47,267 nucleotides of DNA from an uncultured Desulfatiglans sp. (GTDB lineage Bacteria > Desulfobacterota > DSM-4660 > Desulfatiglandales > Desulfatiglandaceae): assembly GCA_900498135.1 (NCBI GenBank), contig LR026961.1, forward strand, positions 411,177 through 458,443, written 5' to 3'. Position 1 is the first letter of the stretch; each line of letters opens with the position of its first letter. Below, one piece after another: positions 35,219-43,128 of this stretch. The notes under the pieces were generated by a model. The model did no database searches. It was not told the origin of the DNA and saw only the letters and a list, made by a program, of their open reading frames with translations. The position numbers were made by a program, and so were the translations under genes.

Positions 35219-35535
35219 TCACACGTGAGTGAGCTTCTCTCACAAACGCCTTGCCTTTGCCCTCGAGGATGAAGAAATCTCCTTTGATTTTCTGGTTCCT
35301 GGTTTCGCTATCGTGCCAATGATCTTGTACCCCCCGTAGTGTAGAACCTCCCTGACCGCCCTGATGGCCCCCCTGCTTTCAGGAAGAATGAAGTTGAAAA
35401 GCCAGGGTGTCGTGCATGCAGTCACGAGAAACGCTCGATTTCATGGCCAGCTGCCAGGGGTTCCGTCAAGGCCTCGAGGAGCGAAGCGACCGTTCCATTT
35501 TTCCGAGGGCTGCCGTTGAGCACCAGTTTTTTCAT
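35219..35535 (-). pseudogene. internally deleted NADPH-dependent FMN reductase
   Basis: Starts at the ATG 35535 (MKKLVLNGSPRKNGTVASLLE..) and after ~34 residues jumps, at about 35425, to VTACTTPWLFNFILPESRGAIRAVREVLHYGG, omitting the middle ~90 residues. The frame at the junction is interrupted by a stop, and a TGA replaces the Gly codon of the GEKL segment near the end. The homologous gene at 42438-43016 is intact, and both share the bases TGGAAGG after the stop, so they are paralogues from a duplication. Confidence 0.82.
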
Positions 35536-35781
35536 CTTCCTTACCTTACTTTCTTAGCTGAGCTCGGCGGCGAAGTGAATTATAGCTGATACCCCTCTGA
35601 AGAACAGCACACTTTTCTGCTGTAAATAATGTAAAAATAGCACCATTCAACCGTGCGGCTGCATCTGGGACCTTAGATCCTGGTTTTCATGAGCTCTCAG
35701 GCAGTTCCCTCAGCGCTTTCAGCAAGGTGGGCTGCTCGGCATGTTCCGCCCGCATGACCTCGAGCGTCATCCAGCCGGGAG

Positions 35782-36126
35782 CTATTTTTCCCGAACGGCG
35801 CCCGCAAATGCACGGGAAGCTTGCCGTTTCTCCATCTGGCCGAGGACATACCCGCGCAGCTCGCGGCCGAAATCCGATGCTACGTGGATTTCCACCGGGT
35901 CCACCGGCACGTTGTTCAGATACTGCAAGCGCAGGATGTCGACCCCGCCCCTGGGATAGGCGTGCTCCAGAACATTCGTGCACGCCTCATCGACCGCCAG
36001 TTCCAAGTGGTGAATGTCGGGCTTCGAGAAACCAGGCTCTTCCATGGCGGCCCGCAGCGCCCCGGCGATCATTCGCAGCGACCGGGGCCGGTTGGGCATC
36101 TCGAGATGGAAGATAGGGTTGGACAT
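35782..36126 (-). CDS. RsbW-like anti-sigma/regulatory ATPase, C-terminally truncated
   Basis: 114 residues: RSLRMIAGALRAAM near the start and ELAVDEACTNVLEHAYP (N-box with Asn53), the hallmark of HATPase_c anti-sigma factors of the RsbW/SpoIIAB group. The later G-boxes (usually GxGLxLI) are missing; the tail (LRGYVLGQMEKRQASRAFAG) is unrelated, so ATP binding is doubtful. Either truncated or frameshifted: bases 35687-35983 are open in another frame. No sigma factor or anti-anti-sigma gene is nearby. Confidence 0.6.
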   Translation of the reverse strand: MSNPIFHLEMPNRPRSLRMIAGALRAAMEEPGFSKPDIHHLELAVDEACTNVLEHAYPRGGVDILRLQYLNNVPVDPVEIHVASDFGRELRGYVLGQMEKRQASRAFAGAVREK

Positions 36127-36205
36127 GGCATCCGCCTCAACTCATCGGTGCGTTTCAGCGGACGTATGGTTCTTGCGATCCGATGAAAACGCGGATTGGC
36201 GAACA

Positions 36206-36550
36206 CTACTCTCCAAGATCTTGAAGAATTAAAATCACCTGATCCTTTAAAACAGGGATGTCGTCCTTTGCTGTCAGCCATACCGTATCTATATCGACAC
36301 CAAAATAGTCATGGATGAGTTTGTCTCTCATTCCAGCAATATCGCTCCACGGAATCTCAGGATATATCGAATGCATCTCGTTAGAAACACGCTTTATCGC
36401 CTCACCAATGATTTCGATTTGCCGAATAACACCATCTTGCAATAGGGAGTCGTTGTTAAATTTTTCCGATTCGACTCCTTTTAGATATGAATCAATACGA
36501 TCACATGCATCACGAATATGTTTAAGATAAACAGTGTCATCTCGCTTCAT
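36206..36550 (-). CDS. hepT: HepT-family toxin
   Basis: 114 residues. HEPN fold with the catalytic motif RDKLIHDY (Arg75, His80, Tyr82; Rx4HxY), [15 protein letters not shown] and [21 protein letters not shown]. HepT toxins are HEPN ribonucleases inactivated by the MntA partner. It overlaps the upstream MntA gene by 14 bases, so the pair is co-translated. Confidence 0.9.
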   Translation of the reverse strand: MKRDDTVYLKHIRDACDRIDSYLKGVESEKFNNDSLLQDGVIRQIEIIGEAIKRVSNEMHSIYPEIPWSDIAGMRDKLIHDYFGVDIDTVWLTAKDDIPVLKDQVILILQDLGE

Positions 36551-36824
36551 AAATCACCTTAAGCTCTTTAACAATACGTTCCTTCAAATATGGGCTGATA
36601 GCGTTTTCAGTCAGCAAATCTACTCTTTTTCCTATTGCTTCTGAAAGATTTCTTTCGAGTATTACTAAAGAAAGAAGGCTTTTTGGTTTGGATAGCTTTA
36701 TAAGAAGATCTATATCACTCGATTCTTTGGCCTCATCTCTAGCCGTTGATCCAAAAACTCCAATCATAGAGACATCGTTTTTGAGACATATATTGATTAT
36801 CTTATCTTGATCAGATTTATTCAT
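36537..36824 (-). CDS. mntA: MntA-like nucleotidyltransferase antitoxin
   Basis: 95 residues. Minimal nucleotidyltransferase with [19 protein letters not shown]: Gly25, Ser26, Asp37 and Asp39 form the GSx10DxD site. MntA adenylylates the Tyr next to the HEPN motif of HepT. The usual site is complete here. First gene of the pair; AT-rich relative to the neighbours, hence probably acquired. Confidence 0.9.
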   Translation of the reverse strand: MNKSDQDKIINICLKNDVSMIGVFGSTARDEAKESSDIDLLIKLSKPKSLLSLVILERNLSEAIGKRVDLLTENAISPYLKERIVKELKVIYEAR

Positions 36825-36938
36825 ATTTTCTCTCCGGTCATTATCTTGGGGAAATCCTTAGTAGATATGATGCTGTTTCGCCATCACAGAGCTAAAGAGG
36901 AATAGCCCCACAGCGCCACCATCCACCTCAGCGCCTGT

Positions 36939-37559
36939 TTATAGCCCGGTTTGCGGCGTCCATTTCTCAGCAAAAGATAGAGCCTCAGCCTTCTCTCTTT
37001 CCGACATAGCTTTCAAAACGCCCTCCTTGGTTTTTGCGACCATATCAGGCGTTATATACAGACCGCCGCCTTGCATCCATTCACAGCAATAAAACAGACT
37101 TTTCCCCTCACTTTCCTTTATGACGTTGTTTACAAGCAAGTACGCCTTTACAAGGTCTTGTTTGACACCTTTCCCTTCCAATAGCAGGTCCGCCAGGCGC
37201 CATTGGGCAATAAGAGCGTCGGTGTTTTGGTTGAAGTAACCGGATTTGCCTACACAACCTGCAATCTGGCCGTCTGCCCAGCCCCCTTCACCTTTTTGGA
37301 CTGCGCATTTTGTGTACCAGTAAATGGATTTCTCGATGTCTTTTTCAATTGCAATGCCCTTTTCGTAGTAAACTCCAAGCCTCAATTGTGCCCACGGCTC
37401 ACCTCTTTCGGCACAGGGTTTCACGATAGACAAGGCACGATCGTAATTGCCTGATTCGTTGGCGATGTCGGCAGTACGTTCACCCGGGTTCGGGTTCAAG
37501 CCTGCACAACCGGAGGTTGTCAGAATGATCCATACGATCAGAAAAGCAAAACGTTTCAT
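36939..37559 (-). CDS. Sel1-repeat lipoprotein
   Basis: 206 residues from the ATG at 37559 (MKRFAFLIVWIILTTSGC; lipobox TSGC), while the frame extends 17 codons. After the anchor, ALSIVKPCAERGEPWAQLRLGVYYEKG and IEKDIEKSIYWYTKCAVQKG, then QWRLADLLLEGKGVKQDLVKAYLLVNNV, fit Sel1/TPR-like helical repeats. Such proteins act as adaptors in the periplasm or at the outer membrane. Its partner is not evident. Confidence 0.85.
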   Translation of the reverse strand: MKRFAFLIVWIILTTSGCAGLNPNPGERTADIANESGNYDRALSIVKPCAERGEPWAQLRLGVYYEKGIAIEKDIEKSIYWYTKCAVQKGEGGWADGQIAGCVGKSGYFNQNTDALIAQWRLADLLLEGKGVKQDLVKAYLLVNNVIKESEGKSLFYCCEWMQGGGLYITPDMVAKTKEGVLKAMSEREKAEALSFAEKWTPQTGL

Positions 37560-37631
37560 GTCAATAATACTCTTGGCCAAAAATTTGAATTTGCCCCCAA
37601 TTGAAACCATCTAAGGGCACAATATCGCAGA

Positions 37632-37976
37632 TTAAATGGAATTAGACTGCCGAACCGGCAAAATGCCTTCGGAGATATGTTTGGCAGGAATAATCCGCTT
37701 CTCGATATCAGCCCCAATCTTACGTTTCATCATTCTGAGATCAAACTGGGTTTGCAGATTCAGCCAAAATTGGGCTTCAATCCCAAAATATCTTTCTAGT
37801 CTCAATGCTGTATCAGCCGTAATGGCTCTTTTTCCGTTCACAATCTCACTGATCCTATTGGGAGGCACCGAAAGATCCCTGGAAAGCTGGTTTATGCTAA
37901 TACCCAAGGGCTCTAAAAAATCCTCTCGGAGGATTTTACCGGGGGTTATCGGCTCTAGACTATCGTGTTTGGTCAT
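37632..37976 (-). CDS. higA: antitoxin HigA
   Basis: 114 residues. Typical HigA: ITPGKILREDFLEPLGISINQLSRDLSVPPNRISEIVNGKRAITADTALRLERYFG, an HTH_3 DNA-binding domain, then QFWLNLQTQFDLRMMKR. It follows the higB gene by 12 bases and carries no defect. It probably represses from the palindrome at 38277-38297. Confidence 0.93.
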   Translation of the reverse strand: MTKHDSLEPITPGKILREDFLEPLGISINQLSRDLSVPPNRISEIVNGKRAITADTALRLERYFGIEAQFWLNLQTQFDLRMMKRKIGADIEKRIIPAKHISEGILPVRQSNSI

Positions 37977-37988
37977 TATAGGAGCACC

Positions 37989-38267
37989 TCATTGGTAATC
38001 CGTTATTTCAACATGGTACGCATTTCCATCTTGCCAATCGAAACATACGCGCCATTGGTTATTGATGCTGATTGAGTACGGACCCTTCCTCTTCCCTGAA
38101 AAGCCGTGAAATTTGTTGCTCGAGTTCCGCATCAGCGCTTCTATGCCGCACGCGGCATGCAAAACCATAAGCCCTTTCCGCGCCTGCCTTTCAAAGGCCT
38201 AGAAACGACCTACCCTTTGATCATTGAATAATTTTTCAGTATCTCGGCAGCCAAATGATTTAATCAT
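37989..38267 (-). pseudogene. higB: higB toxin interrupted by one amber codon
   Basis: Starts at ATG 38267 and would give 92 residues, the normal HigB length, ending YHVEITDYQ. The frame reads MIKSFGCRDTEKLFNDQRVGRF, then TAG at codon 23 (38199-38201), then AFERQARKGLMVLHAA...KGPYSISINNQWRVCFDW. Relatives have Gln or a similar residue there, so one CAG to TAG change is the likely cause. The rest of the frame is open and conserved. Reinitiation could begin only at ATG codons near codon 31 or later, which would omit part of the fold. Confidence 0.85.
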
Positions 38268-38276
38268 ACGAGAAAA

Positions 38277-38297
38277 ATATTACGTTAAGCGTAATAT
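38277..38297 (-). promoter_or_regulatory. palindromic operator of higBA
   Basis: A perfect inverted repeat with 8-bp arms, ATATTACG / CGTAATAT, around TTAAG, 10 bases upstream of the higB ATG. Such dyads next to higBA bind HigA. It is AT-rich and lies in the expected promoter position. Confidence 0.7.
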
Positions 38298-38493
38298 GTC
38301 AAGCGGGATCCACCGTGCAGAACAATAAAAACCACCGGTCCTATCCTGTGCATTTTTCGGACTGGGCGGCGTTTATTCCGGTTTCTCCGAATATCTCGCA
38401 CGCCACCGATTCTCGATCCTGGCCCTAATGATTTCGGCTCGTGTCAATGATCACCCTCTAATGGAGCCACCCATGATCGTCTCAAAGGAATCA

Positions 38494-38700
38494 TTAAAAA
38501 GTGGCGGGAAAGGGTCTCGAGGCGCTTGTCAAATCAACCGATTTCACCCCCTTTCTGACTGGTGTTTTTTGCGTTTTGGAGCAGGTGATTTTTTGGTCTT
38601 TCTGGGTCCCTTGTGGGGATCTGTAGCTTTTGCCTTCGCGCATGACTTTGTAGGCACCGTGACGAAGCCTGTCGATGATGGCTGCCCAGAGGATACGGTT
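38494..38700 (-). pseudogene. probable IstB-type (IS21) ATPase tail
   Basis: The frame contains RILWAAIIDRLRHGAYKVM..GKSYRSP, resembling the C-terminal DRLxHxAYxxxxxGxSxR of IstB helper proteins of IS21-like elements. Nothing upstream of it resembles the ATPase domain, and the upper part of the frame is antisense to the neighbouring WYL remnant. A relic of an insertion sequence. Confidence 0.45.
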
Positions 38701-38710
38701 GGGAAAGGCG

Positions 38711-38983
38711 GCTGTCTTCGTGGCGGAAAGGGTCTGGAGCCCGAACCGGAAGATCGTCAGGAAGCGCGACGGCAATACAACATTGATCTTCAATCCTTCG
38801 TCCAAGCCGGAGGTGCTGTCTTGGGTGCTGTCGTTCGGAGATGAGGTCAGGTTGATCAAGCCGAAACAACTGGTGAAGGACATGAAGGAGAAGTTAAAAA
38901 AAATGGACGATGTCTATTCTGGTTTAATGAAAGAAGGAGAACATTCAAAACTTTTGTTTGAAAAAAGGTCAAAAAAGTTTTAA
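38711..38983 (+). pseudogene. WYL-domain regulator, C-terminal remnant
   Basis: About 90 residues. FVAERVWSPNRKIVRKRDGN, then LSWVLSFGDEVRLIKPKQLVKDMKEKL, fits the C-terminal extension of WYL regulators (xWVLSxGxxxxVxxPxxL). The N-terminal HTH and the WYL domain itself are missing. Its 5' border touches the IstB-like fragment, indicating an IS-related truncation. WYL regulators often control defence loci. Confidence 0.6.
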
Positions 38984-39063
38984 AGCTCGACGCGTGAACT
39001 TAATCGGGATCAATGACCTGCAAAGGGGCGGCTCCTTATGGACAAACTCTGCCTGGGGTGAGT

Positions 39064-40316
39064 ATGGATTTTTCTGACCTGATGTCTCGCACACTTCTGC
39101 TGGATCTGGAAACGACACGCACGGGTAGGATCACACACTGGGGAGCCCAGTTAAACCAGGAAAGCCGCCTGAAGAAGGAAGGGGCCGGGTCGAAAGCCGG
39201 CCTCCAGGAACTGGACGAATTCGCCAGGGACGCTGACTTTGTTCTTGGCCACAATCTCCTGGGGCATGATTTTCCCATCCTGAAGACCGTGTCCCCCTGG
39301 CTTAAGGTTCTCAACAAGCCTGTCATCGACACCCTCTACCTGTCGCCCATTGCATTTCCGGAAAACCCCTATCACCGCCTTGTCAAGAATTACAAGCTGG
39401 TTCGCTCTTCGGTCAACAATCCACTGGAGGATGCGAGACTGGCTGCCTCCGTGTTCAAGGATCAGTATGAAAGCTTTCGTTCCTTAGCACAGAAAAATCC
39501 ACACCTCACAGATTTCTATCGGTTTTGTTTCGATCAAAGTCAGTTCAACGGCTTTTCCGGGCAGGCGCTTTCCATGGTTTTTGCCGGGATGGCGCCCGCC
39601 GCGCTCCACACCACTGTGGATGCCCTCGACTGTTTCCTGGCCCAGACGGACGGAGTGGTCTGCAGCAACTGGACAAAGGAGACCGTCCCGGGCCTGCTCT
39701 CAAATCCGGAGAAACGCCCGGTGCTCGCCTACTGCATGGCTTGGCTTCGGGTAGCCGGCGGCAACTCCGTGCTGCCCCCCTGGGTGAAGCATCAATTTGC
39801 CGAGATCCCTGGTATCATTCAGATCCTGCGCGAGCGGTCCTGCGGCGACCCAGCATGCGATTACTGCAGAGCGAACCACAACGCGGAGGAACATTTGCGC
39901 CGGATCTTCGGCTATCTGTCCTTCCGTGAGAAACCGAAAACGATTCAAGGCGCGAGTCTGCAGAAAGCCATCGTGGAGGATTGGATGACGTTTATATGGA
40001 CTACCCGGGCTGCTTTGCAGGCACCCATCCCATCCATGAACACCTGGCGAAGCTGGAAGCCGGGCAGTTTGTTTCTCTGCACCAGAACCATTCGAAAATA
40101 GAAATCCGGGATTCAGCAGGTAGATGCGTGGGGAGGCTTTCGGAGGCAGGGCGCGGCAAGTGGCAGAATCGGTTGGGTTCCATCCTTGAAGCGAGGATTC
40201 TGGCAGTGCTGAGAAGGGATCAAAATGACCCCGATGCAAATTTTATTCATAAGATCAATGCAAAAGAGTGGGAATTGCCTCTAGTTGAGATAGTGTGTTC
40301 TCCCGATAGGATATGA
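39064..40316 (+). pseudogene. exonuclease-helicase (RecQ-like) with helicase core deleted
   Basis: Start ATG 39064 (GGGGTGAG upstream). The N-terminal part has the DEDD exonuclease motifs LLLDLETT (Asp14, Glu16), LGHNLLGHDFPIL and NPLEDARLA, and continues to CGDPACDYCRANHN...FGYLSFREKPKT..GASLQKAIVED, the point where RecQ-type fusions normally enter the ATPase motif I (GxGKS). Here the frame breaks at about 39975-39985 and is followed, one base out of phase, by YMDYPGCFAGTHPIHEHLAKLEAGQ...WELPLVEIVC, the usual C-terminal tail. The entire helicase core is missing. Probably a nonfunctional relic of a ~1500-residue protein. Confidence 0.7.
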
Positions 40317-40344
40317 TTTCATGAAAATAGTATATTTACTTTGA

Positions 40345-40366
40345 AAAAGTATAAAATCATACTTTT
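40345..40366. terminator. possible bidirectional hairpin between convergent genes
   Basis: AAAAGTAT and ATACTTTT form an 8-bp stem around AAAATC, lying between the ends of 40316 (plus) and 40429 (minus). AT-rich, with short A and T runs flanking, so only a weak terminator. Confidence 0.35.
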
Positions 40367-40428
40367 CGAAAAATCTAAGATTAATGTCATTTCCTTACTC
40401 ACCATATAATTGAATTCGACTATCTAAA

Positions 40429-41376
40429 TCAACCTTTGAAGCAGTGTTCATTGTGCCATATCAAATATTCTCCGCCCGGCCTGAAACGCGAATCCAGCGG
40501 CAGGTGGATTCTGTTGCCATGCAGCGCGTAATACAAGCGGCCGTTTTCAAATTCTTCCCTGATCCGGCGGCTCACGATGAAGCGATGCTCTTGAGTCACC
40601 GTCACATACCCCGCATCAAAAAGCTTATGGATGTCTGATCGCAGCAGCAGTCCATTATCAACCCGGTGGGGGCCCGACTCGCTGAAAGGCTTGATGTGCG
40701 CCGCCTCCAGGGCAGGAAGGGTCTTTTCTTGCGTGACGGCGCAACGCCGGTCGTAGGCATCCGTCACCATCACCCTGAAGGTCCCCTGACCGAGGCGCTG
40801 CTGTATGGTTACAGGCTTGCCATACCCTCCCGGAGCTTCAGCAACCCGTTTTTCCTCTGTTAAATCTGGATAGGGCCGAGTCAACGCCAGCCTTTCAGAT
40901 ACGGCGTCCCACAAGGCACGGCCATGAAAGGTAGCCGTGTCATACGTCTTGCCTTGGACAATATTCAGGCTGAAATCAGGGGGTACGGGGATCCAATCCT
41001 CCCGACTGAAGAAGAAGGGCTGCGTCAGGATAATGCAGCCGATTTTGTAATCTTCAAAGGTATTGTCCGCCCTGCGCCTTTTTTCTATAAGCCGTTTCAT
41101 ACTGAGAAAAGAGGAAGCTCCATTCTTCTCCCGGAAACTCTCCCATGCAAGGCTTAAAGGCAGAACGCTGTGGTGCGCGAAGAAGCCCCCGCCGGCAATG
41201 AAATGATTGGGTGCATGGAGCTTGAACAGAAAGGGCTCGCCGGGCTGCAGGGCCTTGAATCTGCCGGATGCGCCGCCCGGCTGCCAGAAGTTGACTTCGT
41301 CAATCCCGGGCAACCCGGCCAGGAAGCCGAACCATTCATCGTCCGTGACGCCGATATAGAATCGCATGACGGTCAT
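40429..41376 (-). CDS. HNH endonuclease
   Basis: 315 residues (start ATG 41376 overlaps the MazG-like gene stop; ATG 41367 is the better candidate by spacing to GAGGA). The N-terminal ~220 residues are a domain with HAPNHFIAGGGFFAHHSVLPLSLAW, resembling modified-base recognition modules, and the C-terminal part has the HNH core: YDRRCAVTQEKTLPALEAAHIKPF (His), VDNGLLLRSDIHKLFDAGYVTV (Asn and His). This two-part form is common in restriction-type HNH enzymes. Coupled translation with MazG suggests a shared role, perhaps nucleotide-pool or phage defence, which is inference. Confidence 0.85.
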   Translation of the reverse strand: MTVMRFYIGVTDDEWFGFLAGLPGIDEVNFWQPGGASGRFKALQPGEPFLFKLHAPNHFIAGGGFFAHHSVLPLSLAWESFREKNGASSFLSMKRLIEKRRRADNTFEDYKIGCIILTQPFFFSREDWIPVPPDFSLNIVQGKTYDTATFHGRALWDAVSERLALTRPYPDLTEEKRVAEAPGGYGKPVTIQQRLGQGTFRVMVTDAYDRRCAVTQEKTLPALEAAHIKPFSESGPHRVDNGLLLRSDIHKLFDAGYVTVTQEHRFIVSRRIREEFENGRLYYALHGNRIHLPLDSRFRPGGEYLIWHNEHCFKG

Positions 41377-41729
41377 TCCTCATAGGCGCTGTATTTGTCC
41401 GCGCGGCCTTTTGCTTTCTCTACAGGGTATTTCCGGCCATTGATGGCGAGCTTCTCCAACACCACTTCCGCCGGGTCGAACGTGAATTCATTGGCCAGGT
41501 TCAATGCGTAAATGAGAACATCCCCCAATTCCTCCTTGACCCGCCGGCAAGCCTGTTCGTCCGATTTCATGGCCTGCACCTGTTCCGGGCTCTTCCACTG
41601 GAAAATCTCCAGCAATTCAGCGGCTTCCAGCGCGAGGGAGATTGCCAGGTCTTTGGGATTATGGTACTGCGCCCAATCACGCTCATCCCGGAATGAAATC
41701 ACCGCTCTCAAGAGTGCCTGCAAGTCCAT
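41373..41729 (-). CDS. MazG-like nucleotide pyrophosphohydrolase
   Basis: 118 residues from the ATG at 41729, which has GGGGG close by (an upstream frame reaches 41792). Motifs: WAQYHNPKDLAISLALEAAELLEIFQW, RVKEELGDVLIYALNLAN and KYPVEKAKGRADKY give the all-alpha EExxE...ExxD metal site. This short MazG form hydrolyses (d)NTPs to monophosphates plus pyrophosphate, often as house-cleaning or as part of defence loci. Overlaps the HNH gene start by 4 bases. Confidence 0.93.
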   Translation of the reverse strand: MDLQALLRAVISFRDERDWAQYHNPKDLAISLALEAAELLEIFQWKSPEQVQAMKSDEQACRRVKEELGDVLIYALNLANEFTFDPAEVVLEKLAINGRKYPVEKAKGRADKYSAYEE

Positions 41730-41865
41730 TGTCCCCCGATCACCTCCCATCATCGCTGCCTGCCCCGATCGGCTTGCTACTGTGTTTTTCATTTTTTATT
41801 CCAGCCGTTTGGCGCACCTGACCAGCCCGGAGAGGACAAGGATGATCCCGGCTTTCACCCTTCTC

Positions 41866-42070
41866 TCACTCGGACAGGAACCGCCTCGGCGCCCCGAAAC
41901 CGGTCACGAGCACCTCCTTCTTGGCCCGGGTCGATGCCACGTAGAGGAGGGCACGCTCCTGAATCTCGGTCTCCCTCTGAACCACCGGGTCGGCGGAATC
42001 GGCTCCGATCCCCGCAAACGGCACCACGCCTTCACGAGTTCCCGCTGCAAAAACTTCGGCAGCCGCACTA
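41866..42070 (-). pseudogene. UvrD-like helicase tail
   Basis: Read on the minus strand: GVVPFAGIGADSADPVVQRE, then ERALLYVASTRAKKEVLVTGFG and a stop, matching motif VI and the C-terminus of UvrD/PcrA-type helicases (xLLYVAxTRAKKELLV). There is no start and the rest of the gene is lost; the upstream border is shared with the HicB-like gene end at 42096. Confidence 0.6.
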
Positions 42071-42095
42071 GAAACCGACCGCTGAAATCCTCCTC

Positions 42096-42329
42096 CTAAG
42101 TCTCGGGTTCGGGGATTGCGCGCTCTTCTGCCAGGTATTCCGCAAAACGTTCGCGCTTGGCGGCTTCGAGTTCCCTCAGGGCCTCCTCGGGCGTTTCGCC
42201 GTCGCCCAAAATCCCCAGTCGCCCAAATTGCGGCAGCCTGGCGAGATACCCGCCGCCCTCCTCCTGCGCGATAGCCGTGATCTCCACCCTGTACGGCAGC
42301 GCTGCGTAATCATCAGCATTCCTTTGCAT
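42096..42329 (-). CDS. HicB-like antitoxin without a visible HicA
   Basis: 77 residues. YRVEITAIAQEEGGGYLARLPQFGRLGILGDGETPEEALRELEAAKRERF fits the partial RNase H fold of HicB (xxEDGGGYxAxxP...GDGxTxEEAL). The C-terminus EYLAEERAIPEPET lacks a DNA-binding tail. No HicA toxin was found on either side, so it may be an orphan or a relative of regulatory UPF0150 proteins. Confidence 0.8.
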   Translation of the reverse strand: MQRNADDYAALPYRVEITAIAQEEGGGYLARLPQFGRLGILGDGETPEEALRELEAAKRERFAEYLAEERAIPEPET

Positions 42330-42437
42330 GGTCTTCCACTCCCAATTCCTCCAGGAGCCCTCGTCGCCCGGATAATCTCCCTTATGTAAAACCCTTGCGC
42401 TCCCCTGGCAGCCCGACGTAATGCGGTTCTTGGAAGG

Positions 42438-43016
42438 TTATCTCTCTATGAGTTTTTCCCCCAATCGGTTCGCCTTTCCCGCTAACGATGGAGAAATCTC
42501 ATTTGATTTTTTGGTCCCAGGTTTTGCGATCTTCCCCACTATGTTGTACCCTCCGTAGTGTAAAACTTCCCTGACCGCTCGAAGGGCTCCCCTGCTCTCG
42601 GGAAAAATGAAATTGAAAGGCCATGGTGTCGTGCAAGCCGTCACAACAACGGCGCGCTTCCCTTTCTGCCTTGGTTCTGGCATTCCCTTAAGACTTTCCC
42701 CCATAAATACCGGCACATTGCGATCGAAAAGAAGCTTTAGCGGCGCGGACATATTTCCCCAGTGCGTCGGCGTGCCAACAACCAAGGCATCAGCATCCTG
42801 AATCTTCTTACCCACTATGTGCGCATCATCTTCAGGCAAAATACACCTTTCTTTCTCTCGGCAGGCCATGCAGGCTGTGCAAAATTTCATGTCGAGGCTG
42901 CATACATCAATCCACTCGATATCATGCTCCGCCGATAGGGATTCCGTTACGGACTTTAGAAGCGAAGCGACCGTTCCATCTCGCCGAGGGCTACCGTTTA
43001 GCACCAATATTTTCAC
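42438..43016 (-). CDS. NADPH-dependent FMN reductase-like flavoprotein
   Basis: 192 residues from GTG at 43016, with GGGGAAGAG upstream. VKILVLNGSPRRDGTVASLL is the FMN loop; CTACMACREKERCILPEDD (Cys-rich iron-sulfur flavoprotein type), VVGTPTHWGNMSAPLKLLFDR and a C-terminal NFIFPESRGALRAVREVLHYGGYNIVGKIA are typical for the family in anaerobes. The damaged copy is at 35219-35535. Cytoplasmic electron carrier or reductase; partner unknown. Confidence 0.9.
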   Translation of the reverse strand: MKILVLNGSPRRDGTVASLLKSVTESLSAEHDIEWIDVCSLDMKFCTACMACREKERCILPEDDAHIVGKKIQDADALVVGTPTHWGNMSAPLKLLFDRNVPVFMGESLKGMPEPRQKGKRAVVVTACTTPWPFNFIFPESRGALRAVREVLHYGGYNIVGKIAKPGTKKSNEISPSLAGKANRLGEKLIER

Positions 43017-43128
43017 CTTATGCTCTTCCCCCCCGGCTTTCACGTTTATGCGGCACCCGGCAGCGTGTCCGCACCACCCACGGGTTGGCCGTTTCCACTC
43101 TTGAGGTCCACGATCCAGGTGAACCTGG

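Noticed and set aside
43120-43128. Palindrome near CCAGGT/ACCTGG as a terminator of the OmpA-like gene
   Set aside because: The stem is perfect but has a 2-base loop and no T run on the gene's strand.
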